Assembly: GCF_004337985.1 (NCBI RefSeq)
Contig: NW_021940919.1
Span: forward strand, 1-64,000
From: Pyricularia pennisetigena
Taxonomy: Eukaryota; Ascomycota; Sordariomycetes; Magnaporthales; Pyriculariaceae
Direction: 5' to 3'
Length of the DNA: 64,000 nt
The notes under the pieces: generated by a model
What the model was told of the DNA's origin: nothing
Database searches by the model: none
The model's input: only the letters and a program-made list of their open reading frames with translations
Part shown: one piece after another, positions 45,925 through 58,019 of the stretch
Layout: every line of letters starts with the position of its first letter
How positions within the stretch are numbered: the stretch's first letter is position 1
Position numbers and translations under genes: made by a program

Positions 45925-47247
45925 ATTGGCGAGCAGAATAAACGCAGGTCAAGCAAGCAAGATTCTGCCAGGAGAGACAACAGCAAGCAAGCAGGAAAGC
46001 AGTATTACAGGCATGCCCCAGAGACGAGATTGTTCCGTCAGCTATTGTTTGTCAAGCATGCTAATAAATTTGAATAAATAGATTTACAATAAAACGGTTT
46101 GAAATCAACTCAAAGCTGACAAGATGGGCGTGTTCAACCCGGAGCCGACAACCCTGGGATCCATGTTTGTCGTCAATACCCCAAGTTCCCCCATCTGACA
46201 ATGGGGCAAGGTGTGGGACATAGCATGGGTGAGCGCCGAAAACGGTCTGGGGACACGACAAGCTCGGCATTCCTTCTCGACAGCTCTGTGCTTGCAGTGC
46301 TTGCATCCGGAATTCGTGCAAGATCGAGCTAGTATGCGGTCGGACGTCCCGGGCGCCCATTGACTACAGTGACTTGATGTGTCAAGCTAGTCAACAATTC
46401 GGTTCGCTCTCGCCGATGCTCTGGGACTTCACGGTGGACAGAAACTGGGTCAGGGATCTACCTAGGTAATTATGAGGGGGACAAAAGCAAGGTAAGCAGG
46501 TCTCGTCGGTAAAGAGTCCGATAACCGGCAGATGTCTATTGGTTGTTCCTGAAAATTTGGCCAAGAAGATGTAACACACTGAATTTGACATGGCGTGGTG
46601 GCCCGGGTAACAACTGCATAGTTGGAGCGGCTGATTTAAACCGGCGAGGGGAGTTGCTGAAAACAGTTAATATACCGCTGCACAAACACCACCAGCGTCT
46701 AATTCTAGACTCCTACACGAACGAGTGCAACTAGCCCTGAAGCAAGGCGCCTTACCGACTGTTCTCCGTTTATGCATTGCGATGGGCCAGCTAAGCTATT
46801 GAATCCTTTTTGTTGAGGTCATGGTGTGACGTACTGCTTGCTTCTTGTAGCCCAATTGCACCACATTACCGTCGCGTGCATTGTTTGTCGTTTGAACGGC
46901 GCCTCAGCTGAAGCTGTCGAGCTATTTTAACCCGCGCAATAGCTTGCTACGCTGAAGCCACTCACGGTAAAGAGTTCGCACTCAATGCAACAAAGGCGAC
47001 AGCAACACTGGATGGGGATCCGGATGGTTCTTCATTAAACTGGACATTTCATCATCCTCGTCTCTCCTCAGTGGAAGAGGGGAATATCAGTGAACAAGTC
47101 TCTCGACTTAGAAGCTAGCATATCATGCCCTATGGAAAAACAAAGCGCCATCCTGGACTCCGTGACCGTAATGTAAACCCATGACCTTCTTTTTTGATAT
47201 CACCCAAGCCAAATGCAGAAACCAATCCGAGTGCCATCGCGACCAAT
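45925..47247. other. Intergenic spacer, no gene seen
   Basis: About 1.3 kb between the D-lactate dehydrogenase start and the RPS4 stop. Short open frames on both strands carry no motif. Confidence 0.4.
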
Positions 47248-48355
47248 TTAGTGGCCGGCGATGGTCTGGGCACGCCTGCGGTCACGCTCCTCAGCGATGG
47301 TGAGCTTGACACCCTTGCCCTTGGGCAGGGAGATCCAGGGCTTCTCAGTGCCGATGACGAAAACGTTGCTCTCACGAGTGGTGAAAGTGTTGTCAATGGC
47401 ATCCTTCAAGTGCACAATGTTGAAGCCACCATCGTGACGCTCACGGTGGGTGATGACACCAACACGACCCATGTTACGACCACCAGTGACCATGGCGAGG
47501 GCGCCAGTGTCGAACTTGATGAAGTCGGTGATCTTGCCAGTGTCAAGGCTGATCTTGACAGTGTCGTTGACCTTGATCAGAGGGTCGGGGTAGCGGATGC
47601 TATTATTTACGAACGGGACACATGTTAGTATCAAACCAAGCTTGCAGAATACATACCAGCCGTTCCGTCCCCAAAAGTCTCTCTCGCTCTCCCAGCCCAA
47701 GACTTCAGATCGGAAAAGATTTGAGGGCTCGGGCGGTCCGAGAGGACCCTGGGGATCGACCAAAGCTTGGTCCAACGGCTGATAGATGGAAGAACTCACG
47801 TTCTGGCATCATGCGTAACCAAGAATGGGATCCCGCCGCGGCCGAGCTGAACACGCTTGACCTTGCCGAGCTTGTACTCGGCCTCCTCGGCCTGGATGCG
47901 GTGGACGGTGAAGCGTCCCTTGGTGTCGTAGATGAGACGGAAGTTCTCGCCAGTCTTCTCGATCGAAATGACGTCCATGAAGCCGGCGGGGTAGGTCGAG
48001 TCGGTGCGGACCTTGCCGTCAACCTTGACCAGGCGCTGCATCAGAATGGCCTTGGTCTCGCGGCCATTGAGGGCGTACTTGAGACGGTTGCGGATGAAGA
48101 CGATGAGCGGCAGGCACTCGCGCTGCTTGTGCGGACCGGGCGAAGGCTTAGGGGCGTAGACACCGCTGAGCTTGTCCAACAGCCAGTGCGAAGGCGCGGC
48201 AAGGCGCTTCTGGTGCTTCTTACTGTGGTGGTCGAACGCATATTAGTATTTCATGTCCCATGTGGTCGGTTGGTAGAATAGCAATCTGGTTTTCAACAAT
48301 GACCAGACAGCTTTACTGCATTATAGGAGTGTATAACTTACGGTCCTCTGCCCAT
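47248..48355 (-). CDS. RPS4: 40S ribosomal protein S4 (eS4)
   Basis: Three exons, complement of 47248-47599, 47800-48222 and 48342-48355, give 262 aa, the usual eS4 length. The first exon is only 14 nt (MGRG plus two bases of the next codon), as often in fungal ribosomal protein genes; introns are 119 and 200 bp. The sequence is unmistakable: [20 protein letters not shown], the S4-type RNA-binding region ([17 protein letters not shown]), a KOW-like segment ([15 protein letters not shown]) and the C-terminal [18 protein letters not shown] component of the small ribosomal subunit; no decay seen. Confidence 0.97.
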
Positions 48356-48686
48356 TTTGACTGTTGTTTGACGATGTCTGTTGTTTGATGAGTGGCGGAG
48401 GAAAAGTCAACGATGAGAGTTCCGTCAGATCACAAAGGTGGGAAACTTTTGATCTTGGTGTACGAACTTTCGCGGGAGCCCTAGCTAAGCCCCGCCGTGC
48501 ACAGACCGTGTGTAAATCACGTGGCGCGTCTCTTTGCTTGGTCACGTGACCTCGGCAATCAGAGGCTCAACCAGGTTGAATCTGCTAAGGCGCTCGCTCA
48601 CGTGATCGAATGAATTACTACTCGCTCGGTCCAGGGTAAGGGTTGAAATATACGTATATGGCTTCTCGTCAACAATGACGTCTCAA

Positions 48687-48720
<34 letters not shown>

Positions 48721-49487
48721 NNAAAGAAAAGAGTTAAAAATGGGCATATTTGTATGCATAAAGGTGATCATGAACACTGGGCTATTCGACATAGGTCCGT
48801 GTGCAGAAAGGCAAAACTCGCTCAATTGCAACAAGTGACCGGCGTGGTCTGTGAGATTGCTCTCGTATCTAATGTAAACCTCGGTCTTGCGACCTTGCCC
48901 TGTTCTCAGTTTCCGTGTGTCCAACCCCGACTCCGAGGGGAATTTTTTTTCGCAAAAGACAGTACACCCTTTCAGTTCCTGTACCTGTAACGACAGAATT
49001 CGTCCTTTTCTAGAAGTTCCGTTTCCCAGCTGAAAAGAAAAGTACGTTCACACTGGCCTTTGAGGCCTCCAATCTAGTATCCAGAAAAGACAGAATATAA
49101 GGAAATAAAAGCAGATACAAACTCGAAACAGCGAACTCGACAGAAGGTATTAAGAAATAGAGAATAGAGCAACAAGGCTGATGGAACGGGCCGGCGAAAC
49201 CTGTCCGCCTGTATATCCGCGTCATAAGAACAATACTGAGGATGGTAACACCCGTGTTGAGTGACTGGAAACACTTCCAGGAATTTTGCTTCGAAAAGCA
49301 TTTGCTGTAGCTTGAAAAAGCAACTTGAGCCTGATGGCAACAATAAATGCATGATGCAATGGGATGTTTGTCATAACAAGGACGCTCACTCAGTCACACT
49401 TCATTGGGGAGAATTGCTTGCGTCCACACAAAATTCTCCCCATGAAACGGAAATGGCCGGGTTGAAAAACCAATTGCGTGATAGGGG
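48356..49487. other. Spacer with poly-A tract and an N gap
   Basis: About 1.1 kb upstream of RPS4 and downstream of the Myb gene. A homopolymeric A tract at about 48,690-48,719 is followed by two undetermined bases (48,721-48,722), indicating an assembly problem. CACGTGA motifs occur around 48,519-48,604. No gene seen. Confidence 0.5.
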
Positions 49488-51350
49488 TCATTTCTGCGTG
49501 TCGTCTAGAAGCAGCCTAGAAATGTCCATTTCCCCTGAATTTCCGGGGAGTGTTGATCCTTGTTGGTCATGGTGACCCATTGTGCTCGTCTCCGACATGT
49601 CGTGTGCATAGTGCTGCAACGACCATTTGGGGAGGTTTTCTTTGGAACCTGTGCGGTTCAGCTGAGATTCTAGAGACGACCCTCCAGGTTTGTTCACCGA
49701 AGTGAGCGAATTCTCAATGGTCGTGTTCACCGTGGGCTCCATGAGATTGTTACGATGGCTGTTGTTTGGCTCCTTGATGATCTGAAACGCTCCCTTCTCT
49801 ATTTTGGCGTAGATATCTGGATACTTGTTGCGCACGCGGTCTCTGAGATCAGTTGGCTGACGACTTGACAAATTGAAAGCCTCGTCCCTCTGTATCTTGG
49901 TCCAAGCTGGGCCGTACCGATGGATTCCTTCCAATATTTCCTTGTCGTCTTGTTCGGTAAAGGGCCTTCGCTCGCGCCGGTGTGACTTTTTGAATGGACC
50001 GCTGATTCCAAGCTCAGCAAGATCCTCAAGCTTTTTCCGGTGAGCTCGACTCTTTCGGGGTTTCTGGGATGCATCCCCTGATGCTTTTGGTTGGGGCTGT
50101 GATGACGAAGAGACAGGTGACGTGCTGGTGCTGGCTGCCGTGGCATTTGCAGGACTAATGTTTGAAGCGTCGTGTTCTGCCTGAGAATCATTCCCTATGA
50201 GGATATTCTCAAGCATCAGAGTCCGCTTGGTTCTCACCTGGGTATCAGTTGAATAGGTAGGCGAAGTGGTAGTTGCCTGAGAAGCCCTTCCCTTGCTTGC
50301 ACCACCACCACCACCGTTAATCTGGCCCCTTAATTCATCGGGACAGCAGGTGCGGAAGCGGTCCTTGAGGTCACCAGCAGTCCTATCGTTGAACTGAAAA
50401 TCAGGGTCCTCCAAAATACTAGTCCACTTCCCAACCCCATGGCGACTAACTCCGATCAGCAGATGATTCGTCTCGTCCTCTGTCCACTTCCGCCTGGGCT
50501 TGGTCCTGCGTCTGGTCTTGACAGCTGGCTGTGCTGTCTTGTCTTCAGTTGGCGTGACCGGCGCATGCCTGTCCTCTGGAATATGACCCAGGTCTTTGAG
50601 TGGTCTCAGGCTCAGCGAATGGTCGCCATTTCTGAACTCTACCGAAGAAATTGGAGGAAAGACAGCCGCGTTAGGTGGTGGTTCGTGAAGGCCATTGATG
50701 ATAGGCGGCATCACCTGCTGGGCCGATTTCTGTTTCTTGAGAGGCTGAGGAAGCTGCACAAAATCCTCCTTGCCGGCCAAAGCCCGATGCCGCTTCTTGG
50801 TTGTGGCATCATCATGAATACCTAGCTCGGGCGGCAGGTCGTCGAGTATTTTGCGAAGCGAGTGAGACGAAGACTCTACAGGGCTGGAATCTCCTAAGAG
50901 GGCACGTATGGACTGGTTGGCTGTTTGCGGAATTCGAGCTGGCCCATCAAAGACGTAGGTGGGGTTTGGGAGCCGGGTCGGAGGACCCACTCGATGAGGC
51001 GCATCGTCGAGACTTTCGAAAGTCGAGAAAGGGGGGATCTGCTGGGATGAGGGCGTGTCCTCAGATGCCTCAACCAAGGACAACGGCGGGATGTGTTGCG
51101 CCGAAGCACTGTCGTCGAGGGAATTTAACGTCGAGAATGGAGGTATGTGGTGGAGCGGCGGTCCGGCAGGAAGCTTCACGGCAAATTGCTCGTCACGCTG
51201 GTCGATTTCTAGGCTGAGCGAGGGAAGCGACACGTGCACAGCTGAGCCCTTGGGGATCGGGAACGACTGTAAAGGCGGAAGTTCGTTTGGATCATGACTG
51301 CTCTTACTGTCGTTCAGCAAATGCATTAGCCGTGGCTCGATGGTGGCCAT
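49488..51350 (-). CDS. Telobox-type double-Myb DNA-binding protein (Teb1/Tbf1-like)
   Basis: An intronless frame; the start at MATIEPRLMHLL (51350) is chosen for its good context, with another ATG eight codons upstream. About 620 aa. Two Myb domains lie near residues 286-340 (PRRKWTEDETNHLLIGVSRH, then GVGKWTSILE) and 460-517 (RRPFTEQDDKEILEGIHRYG, then PAWTKIQRDE). Both have the telobox-like third helix (GDLKDRFRTCCPDEL; TDLRDRVRNKYPDIY). Double-telobox proteins such as Teb1 bind TTAGGG-like repeats at telomeres or promoters; DNA target and role are inferred. The N-terminal third contains a motif repeated three times (IPPFSTLNSLDDS, IPPLSLVEASEDT, IPPFSTFESLDDA) at about 67-120. The linkers are disordered (Ser/Thr/Pro-rich). 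Confidence 0.8.
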   Translation of the reverse strand: MATIEPRLMHLLNDSKSSHDPNELPPLQSFPIPKGSAVHVSLPSLSLEIDQRDEQFAVKLPAGPPLHHIPPFSTLNSLDDSASAQHIPPLSLVEASEDTPSSQQIPPFSTFESLDDAPHRVGPPTRLPNPTYVFDGPARIPQTANQSIRALLGDSSPVESSSHSLRKILDDLPPELGIHDDATTKKRHRALAGKEDFVQLPQPLKKQKSAQQVMPPIINGLHEPPPNAAVFPPISSVEFRNGDHSLSLRPLKDLGHIPEDRHAPVTPTEDKTAQPAVKTRRRTKPRRKWTEDETNHLLIGVSRHGVGKWTSILEDPDFQFNDRTAGDLKDRFRTCCPDELRGQINGGGGGASKGRASQATTTSPTYSTDTQVRTKRTLMLENILIGNDSQAEHDASNISPANATAASTSTSPVSSSSQPQPKASGDASQKPRKSRAHRKKLEDLAELGISGPFKKSHRRERRPFTEQDDKEILEGIHRYGPAWTKIQRDEAFNLSSRQPTDLRDRVRNKYPDIYAKIEKGAFQIIKEPNNSHRNNLMEPTVNTTIENSLTSVNKPGGSSLESQLNRTGSKENLPKWSLQHYAHDMSETSTMGHHDQQGSTLPGNSGEMDISRLLLDDTQK

Positions 51351-52636
51351 CCTGAGGAACCAGGCCGAGCGCAAGCATTGGAGATGCGAGAGAGGCGACG
51401 ATTAACAAGAAAACGGCGCATAGAACGAGGGCGGGAGTAGCGAGAGGACGTAAGAGAGGGGGCGAGAAGGAGAGAAGAGGCAGGGAGGGTGGTGAGCAGA
51501 AAAGAAAAAAAAAAAAGAAAAAGAAAAAAAAAAAGATAGGTAAGGTATTTACGAAAGAGAGAGAAGTAAAGGACCACAGAAGTGTAGCCGTGTATGACAA
51601 CTAAAACATGCAAAGGCCGCGAGGGGAACGATAGGAAAGGTGAGGATGGGGAGGAGCCATCACGAGAATAAGTTGTCACCCCTGGAAGGTAGGCTTTAGC
51701 CATGTGCCGTCGATGAAGGTGGGCACGCACACCAATTTAAACCCACCACTGCCCAAGCTTAGTCGTCACGAGCGTTGACACATGATGGGCCGGCTTGCCG
51801 ATAAAAAGGTACGGCTGTGATGCGTGTGAACCCCGCTCTTTCGGTACTACTCCATATGGAACACACCTTTGAGCTACATGACAGTGGGGCCTGCACCGGT
51901 CCTCGAGGAGTACCCTCTACCAGAGAGGTCTCACAAAAAGGCCCACGAGCGCCTCCCAGTTTCACTCGTCCGCTCAAGGCAATCCAGGGCTATATTACTT
52001 TTTGTGCTTTCTTGCTTATGCAGAACCAAAAGCCGGCCAATTCCGCGCGATTGGGCTCTGAACAAGGATCTATGAAAATATCCCTTGCAACCCGGCAATG
52101 TTAGGCTGCTCGAGGTTGATCAGCTTAAGCAAGGACGAGAGCTTGTCATAATGTTGTTTTAGGCTTGGCTTGCTCCGAAAATCTGCAGCCCGATGATGTG
52201 ATGCAGCAGAGCGCATCGTAGTAGGTCCGTCCAGCTTGGCGCCTAATACTGTGACAGCAGCAGCGCCTACCAAAGTGGATCTAGCGCTGCTAATACTTAC
52301 TGTACACCTTCCATGAGTACTGACCGGCATTCACCCAATTCATGTCTACACCTTGATTGACTGGGATGAAGTTGGTTGGTAACCCGTACAACTAACCAAC
52401 CATTCCTTGACAACCATCAATCCATGATTCACTCAACACCCATTCATGCATTCCATGGCTCAATCACATTTGACACAAAGTGACCAATTGACTCTCAAAA
52501 TCACATACCAAATTTTTCTTTTTTCTACTCTCTTTGGTCGTTGCTAGTTATCTGTTTGTCACATTTGCCCAAGTATTTCAACAGTTGATGAAAGCTGTCG
52601 TGTACAACCACACTCAGTCGTGAGGCTTCTTCGACC
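51351..52636. other. Divergent intergenic region, no gene seen
   Basis: Upstream of both the Myb gene and the small membrane-protein gene. It contains an A-rich low-complexity tract at about 51,507-51,535. From about 52,330 to 52,500 there are loosely repeated CAACCA/CATTCA-type motifs. Short frames lack motifs. Confidence 0.4.
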
Positions 52637-53316
52637 ATGGCTTGCCCGTGGCTTCATCCATTTCCACGATTTGTCTTTACGGTTTTCGAGCCTATATCAC
52701 TGTGAGAATCTCAGCCCCATTCTGTTTTCTTGCAACCCAACTGTGGCCAGGCTTATGCAAGCTAGTCCTCTATTTCACTGTGGGTGGATGGTCTCAACAA
52801 CTGCTGATACGAACAACAAAATCAGGCTTGCGGGAGCCATCCCTGCTATAGCCCAACCAGCTTGGTTCATACAGGAGCAGATTACACAGCATGTTCCTGT
52901 GCCAGTTGTCCCATCCTCAGAAGGTGCTCTGCTGGTAACTCAGCAGCTTGGCAATGCGTTTGGGCTTCTGGCTATGTGCGGTGTTGGTGTGCTGTACAGC
53001 ACCAACGAGCCCAAGGTCGTGAGAAACTACCTTATTGCGTTGTGGATAGCAGACATTGGTCATATTGCCTTGACGTATTTTGCCCTACGCCACGACAGGT
53101 TCATGGCTTTCGGGTCGTGGAACGCAATGACATGGGGCAATGTTTTTGTCACGGTTGGACAACCCCCTCTCATCTATCTCGGGAATCTGACCCTCGTACT
53201 GATTTTGTTTTGTTGTCTAGGCTATGTTGTGCCTGACTAGAACGGCCTATCTACTAGGCCTGTTTGGGCCCGATAGGCCGGTGCCTGCTGTGTCCAAGTC
53301 AAAGAAGACGCGTTGA
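52637..53316 (+). CDS. Small multi-pass membrane protein (DUF7704-like)
   Basis: Three exons, 52637-52701, 52826-53153 and 53221-53316, give 162 aa; frames agree, though the second donor (ACG|GTTGGA) is weak. The protein starts MACPWLHPFPRFVFTVFEPI and has about four hydrophobic segments (for example LLAGAIPAIAQPAWFI, GLLAMCGVGVLY, YLIALWIADIGHIALTYF). A WGNVFVTV motif precedes the last segment LTRTAYLLGLFGPDRP, and the tail is basic (SKSKKTR). The pattern agrees with a small fungal integral-membrane family of unknown function that I associate with DUF7704. If unspliced, the reading would stop early in intron 1. Confidence 0.7.
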
Positions 53317-53663
53317 AGCGGAAAAGGTTACGGCTGCCATCTATATTCCGAGTCGCATATTCCTTGTATCGTATACGTGGGAATATGAGCTGTTGTCGCT
53401 CCCTGTGAGAAATCAATATTACCCATGTTTGCCTACCTATTTCAACCACGCGTTCTATGGAATCTGCTCGCGTCTCCGATAGGATAGCGCGTCCCAACCT
53501 GCTCTTGTGGATTGCACAGGCATCGATGTGTGGCTACACTGAGCCGCCGTCCTTGGTTTCACCTGGAGATTGTAAGTATCCGAGTGCAAAACAACCTCAG
53601 ATCCTTACAACCCTAACTCGCTATATCTTGGGCAATCCGTGTCCATCTGAAACTATCAGACCT

Positions 53664-53733
<70 letters not shown>

Positions 53734-54568
53734 GATCTGACATGCCAAGAGGCAGCCTATACTGGGTGAACCAGACGGAGGTGATGAACACAAGACCCGG
53801 TGACCTGGATGTTGGTAATCGCGCCATGTCAAGTTTGTCCTTGCTGGAAAAGGTTTGGTCATCTTCCAAGTGCCTGATCAACATGACAAAAGGGGTTGAG
53901 AAAAAAAAAAGAAAGAAAGAAAAGAAAACAAAAGAGCGCTATCATTTACACTAACATTTCTGAATCCGTGGAACTCGACGAAATACACTCGATGTTGTCG
54001 CTGTCTTTGGCTTTAGGCGAAGCGACCAGGGCCATCTGTACGGAATCGACTCTGATTGGAGACGACCCAAGTGACTTGCATGAAGGTGGCCGCTTCATTC
54101 TCGCCCAAATTCATTGTGCCCATCCATCAGCTGAGCGGCACATTCAGCAGCTAATTAGGTCTTCTCCAAAACTGTCGCAATGGAGTTGGGTTTCAGTCCA
54201 GAACTTCGCCAAAATGTCGCACGAATTCTGAGTCGTCCAGTGCTAACCTTGCACACTCCCGCTTGCCGAACTCCAGTCAGTAACATATGCAGCGATACAT
54301 ACCGACTACCTTACCTAGTATAGTCTGGATAAGCACTTTTTTAAGAGGTTTCCAAAAACTACAGTACACCTGCATTTGTACTGTTTGTTTTTCCCTTTCG
54401 CCTCGGCTTGAGTTGGGCATCAATCCATTCTGACCAGGGAGGGGCTCCGCTCAAGAGAACACACATGCAGTCCCAAACTATTCAGTAGCAGCAACAGTAG
54501 CAGCCCAGCCAGCCAGCGAGGGGGAAACAAAATCATCTGCAAGACATCGCACCAAAAATAAATAAATA
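53317..54568. other. Spacer with long poly-A tract
   Basis: No firm gene. It contains the 65-base A tract at 53,666-53,730 and a shorter purine-rich run near 53,900-53,930. A frame from 53,944 to 54,231 (reading SVELDEIHSMLSLSLALGEA onward) is open and somewhat protein-like but has no proper start or known motif. Confidence 0.4.
53666..53730. repeat. Poly-A homopolymer of about 65 bases
   Basis: An uninterrupted A run on the plus strand. It could be a microsatellite or the tail of a retroposed copy. The true length is uncertain because assemblies handle such runs poorly. Confidence 0.9.
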
Positions 54569-57211
54569 ATGGACCGTGACGCATCATCGCGCCAGCTGTT
54601 TGAGACCCTCAGGGCGCGCCTCGGTAGCCTGTCAGAAGCCCTGTTTGATAAAGCGCCATGTACGCGGCGTAGCGCCTCCCGCCCCGCCACAAACAGCTTC
54701 CGTGGCTCCGGTCTCGATCTCCTGATTCTATGTCGGGGCCTCGGTGCCGTGGATGCGGTACTTCGGCGCTTTGAGCAGAGGTGGCATCGCTTAACCATCG
54801 AGGATCGACTGGCCATCTGGAACGAGTGGGACATCAGGCTTGAGCGACTGCACGGAGATGTCGGGGGCCGATGTGGGTTGTGTTTGGTTGCGCCGGGGTT
54901 CGGAGCCCCGGCAGCCGCCACGTCGTACGATTGCGCCGTGTGTAGCCATAGCGTGACGTCCTTTACGGAGGAAATGGAGCGGTATGCTAGGCGTCTCGAT
55001 GATAATCTCGAATATCTTGCACCGATATTAGATTCACCACCCCCAGTGGCCCATCCCACACCGCAGCCTTCCCCGGCTCCGGAGCCGCCTGCCACACCGG
55101 TGCCACCGCCGGTGCCGAATGACACAGCCAAAGACGACAGGATCAGGGAGCTCGAGACAAAATGTCAAGATTATAGTGAAATTCTGGAGCAAACACAAAA
55201 TGTTCTGCAAGCCGTCAACACAGAAAAGACTGCCCAGGAGGATACGGCAAAGGCGATGCTGGAGAATCTAGAAACTTTGCGACAGGCAAAGGAAGAATCA
55301 GAGGCGCTGAGCAAATCACTCGAGGATGATCTTCAGGAGGCCATGAATGGTATTGAAAAGTACGCCGAGGATCTAGATGATTTGATGCGCTGGCGTAAGT
55401 TTGTCTTGATGCTCGCTCTGTTTTGTCATTCAGTCTATGAGGAATATTTCTCCTCTTTTTTTTTTTTTGCCCCCTTTTTCAAAGGATAAATATGCACAGG
55501 GGACATTCAAATGTCACCTTGCTGTCCCTGAACGGCCTCGTATCCAAACGTATCTTATGTACGCTAACAATGCAGCACCGCAGAAACGGCGCAGGTTGCA
55601 TATGCACAGCTGCATCGCCTGATACACAAGCAACTCGACCGCATGACTGCTTCCACCAACGAAACAACCCCAGACATCGAGCAACGCCGCAAGGAGCTCG
55701 AGATTAAGTCACTACGATTGCGACACAAACAATCAGTTGCCCTTATGCGTCTTGGTCGTCACCAAGAGGCTGAGATCATGTGTGCAGAAGTATGGGACAG
55801 GAGAGAACTCCTCAGGGTAGAGACTTCAAAAACGGTTGTGCGTGCACTGGTAAAGGACTACTGCGAAATGCTCCGCCGCAATGGCAAGCCAGACGAGGCA
55901 GAACGTGAGTACCGCCTCCTGTTGTTAAACGAACTGCACGGAACTACAGACCGTGAGGATGAGAAGGAGAGGTTCATCATCTACACGCGGCTAGGGGATA
56001 TCAAGATGGAGCAGAAGAAGTACATCGAGGCGGCGATGCAACACAAGGACGCCCTCGAGAAGATTATGCAGCTGCAACCACTCGACGTGGATCAGGCGGC
56101 AGAGAGCGTGGTCAAGTGCCTAGTCGCGCAGAGAATGCAGGAGGACGCTGTCATCAATTTGGACAGCACGATTGGCAAATATCTAGAAACAATCTGGGTT
56201 AGTCGGCGTGAAAACTTTGAAAAGCCAAGCGTCCTCGCGTGCGGCCACGAGCATGGTATTCGGCTAGTGCAGGAGGGGAAGGACGAGAGTGCGATGACGG
56301 TGCTGCTGGCTGTTTGGGAGCGCAGAAAAGCCCTGGTCGGCGACGAGCATCACCGTCCTGGCGCCATGGAAACAGCGCTTGCCTTGGTGGATTTGTCCGT
56401 AAAAACAGACAATCTCTCCCGTCTCGAGACGCTTTTCCACTGGATAACACAGAATCCAACCCCGGAGCAAACCCAAGGGGACCGTCTCTGGTATCGCTAT
56501 CGCCTGGGCTGCGTCCAGGCCGTCCTGGCCAAGTACGCAGTGGCCGGCAACAACATCCGCAAAGCCCTCACTCGGCAGCGAGAGTTGTTCGGCGCCGACG
56601 ACCCGGACGCACTTCAGTACACGCAGCTTCTAGCCGAGGTCCTCCGACGAGAACGACGAACCGACGAAGCCATCGGCCTGGTCCGCGAAATTTGGGAAAC
56701 CAGGCAACGCTACCTCAACGCGCGCGGCGGCGTCCTCCAGGCCATCCTGCGGATCGGGCATGTTTACGGCGATATCCTTGCCGAGTCCAACGACCCCAAG
56801 ACCCTCCTGGCGGCAGAGGCGATCCTGCGAGACGTGTGGGACATGGTCAGCACCAACCTCAGCACCATTCAGCTATCCCTCCTGAGCCTCAACCAACTCT
56901 CGGGGTTGATCTCCGCCGGCGACTGTTACGCCTTTGTCCTGATGAAGCGCAACAAGTTCGCCGCCGCAAAGGACGTTCTGGCCATTGTGTTGAATTGGAA
57001 GCGGTGGCCTTCGCTCAACTGCGACCCAGCCGCCGTCGAGCGCACCGCCTATCTGCTCAACAAGGCCAACGGCCTGGAGCAGAAGGAGGCCGAGGCCAAA
57101 AAGGTCAAGTACCAGCCATCCAGTGTTACCTATCATATCCTCCGTCTGAGGTATCTATTGGACCGCTGGTACAATCCAGGTGCTGTCACAGGTTATATTA
57201 CAAACTCTTGA
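54569..57211 (+). CDS. Coiled-coil and TPR-like repeat protein
   Basis: Two exons, 54569-55394 and 55584-57211, about 817 aa. The 189-bp intron (GTAAGT...CTAAC...CACCGCAG) joins DDLMRW to QTAQVAYAQL in frame. The N-terminal 150 residues are helical with two CxxC pairs (RCGLC and DCAVCSH), possibly a zinc site. A proline-rich hinge (about 150-185) and a coiled coil (about 190-275) follow. The large C-terminal part consists of helical hairpins like tetratricopeptide repeats (LRHKQSVALMRLGRHQEAEI, YTRLGDIKMEQKKYIEAAMQ, and similar pairs). TPR proteins act as scaffolds; no enzymatic domain is seen. The layout resembles TPR-bearing fungal STAND-like proteins but without an NTPase domain. Unbroken. 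Confidence 0.75.
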
Positions 57212-58019
57212 GGAAAGGGCGATGCTGGCGAGACAAATCCGAGCGCACCGCCGGTTAGCTAGTGTTTATGAGGGATGTGATAAGATGTCTGTAAGTTGAT
57301 GCCATGCGTTTCAAGTTGTTCTCGCTGGCTTTGATCATCACGCCCGATTCTGGCCGCCAGCTCAAGCTTCGCATCATGAACTGTCATGCTTCTTACTGGG
57401 CTTGCCGGCTTCGTTAGCTAATAACCGCTCTACTGGCTTAGAGCCAATCAGGTTGCAAATACTCCAGTACCAGCCCAGGTCATCAACGGCACTGAAATAT
57501 CGCCCCGCCCCCAATCAAGCAACGTCTCGCTCGTGAGTAGGGCATGATAGACCTGCAGATATGGCAGGTTGCGGCAAACGAGACCCCGTAAATCCTCCTG
57601 GTCATCTAGTAAAGACAAGGCAGAGAAAGCCCGGAGGAGAATTTGTTACATTCCATGCGGGTAGGTCGTAGAGAACCATAGTGTTCTAGGATAGAGGCCA
57701 AAACTAGGGTAGTGACTGACTTGGTTCATTGAGCTTTGATGTTATGTTGTATAAACTGAGTATCTAGCCTCCAGTCTCGGAACTGGATGGGTTCTGAATA
57801 GAATAGCATGAATCATTTGTGAAAACGTATCAAGTGACAAGGTACCTAGTTTGCGAGAGAAGTTGGAAAAAAGTAAGGTGAACCGACAAAGAAAAGGGGG
57901 GTATGCCAAGAGTAAATGAATATAATATGAGCGGTCGCGATGTCGTGGGAGGCTTCTACCAAGGTCCAAATACAATCTGCCATAATAAAGACAAACCATT
58001 GCTTAATGCAACTCCTGAT
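57212..58019. other. Convergent 3' spacer
   Basis: About 800 bp between convergent stops. No gene or repeat seen. Confidence 0.4.

Noticed and set aside
47194..48281. Long plus-strand frames opposite RPS4
   Set aside because: Antisense shadows produced by the biased codon usage of the ribosomal protein gene.
53944..54231. Protein-like open frame after the poly-A tract
   Set aside because: No start codon context, no motif, no splice partner; left unannotated as a gene.
56239..57258. 339-codon plus-strand frame overlapping the TPR-like gene
   Set aside because: Arg/Pro-rich out-of-frame shadow in GC-rich coding sequence; the other frame has coherent helical repeats.
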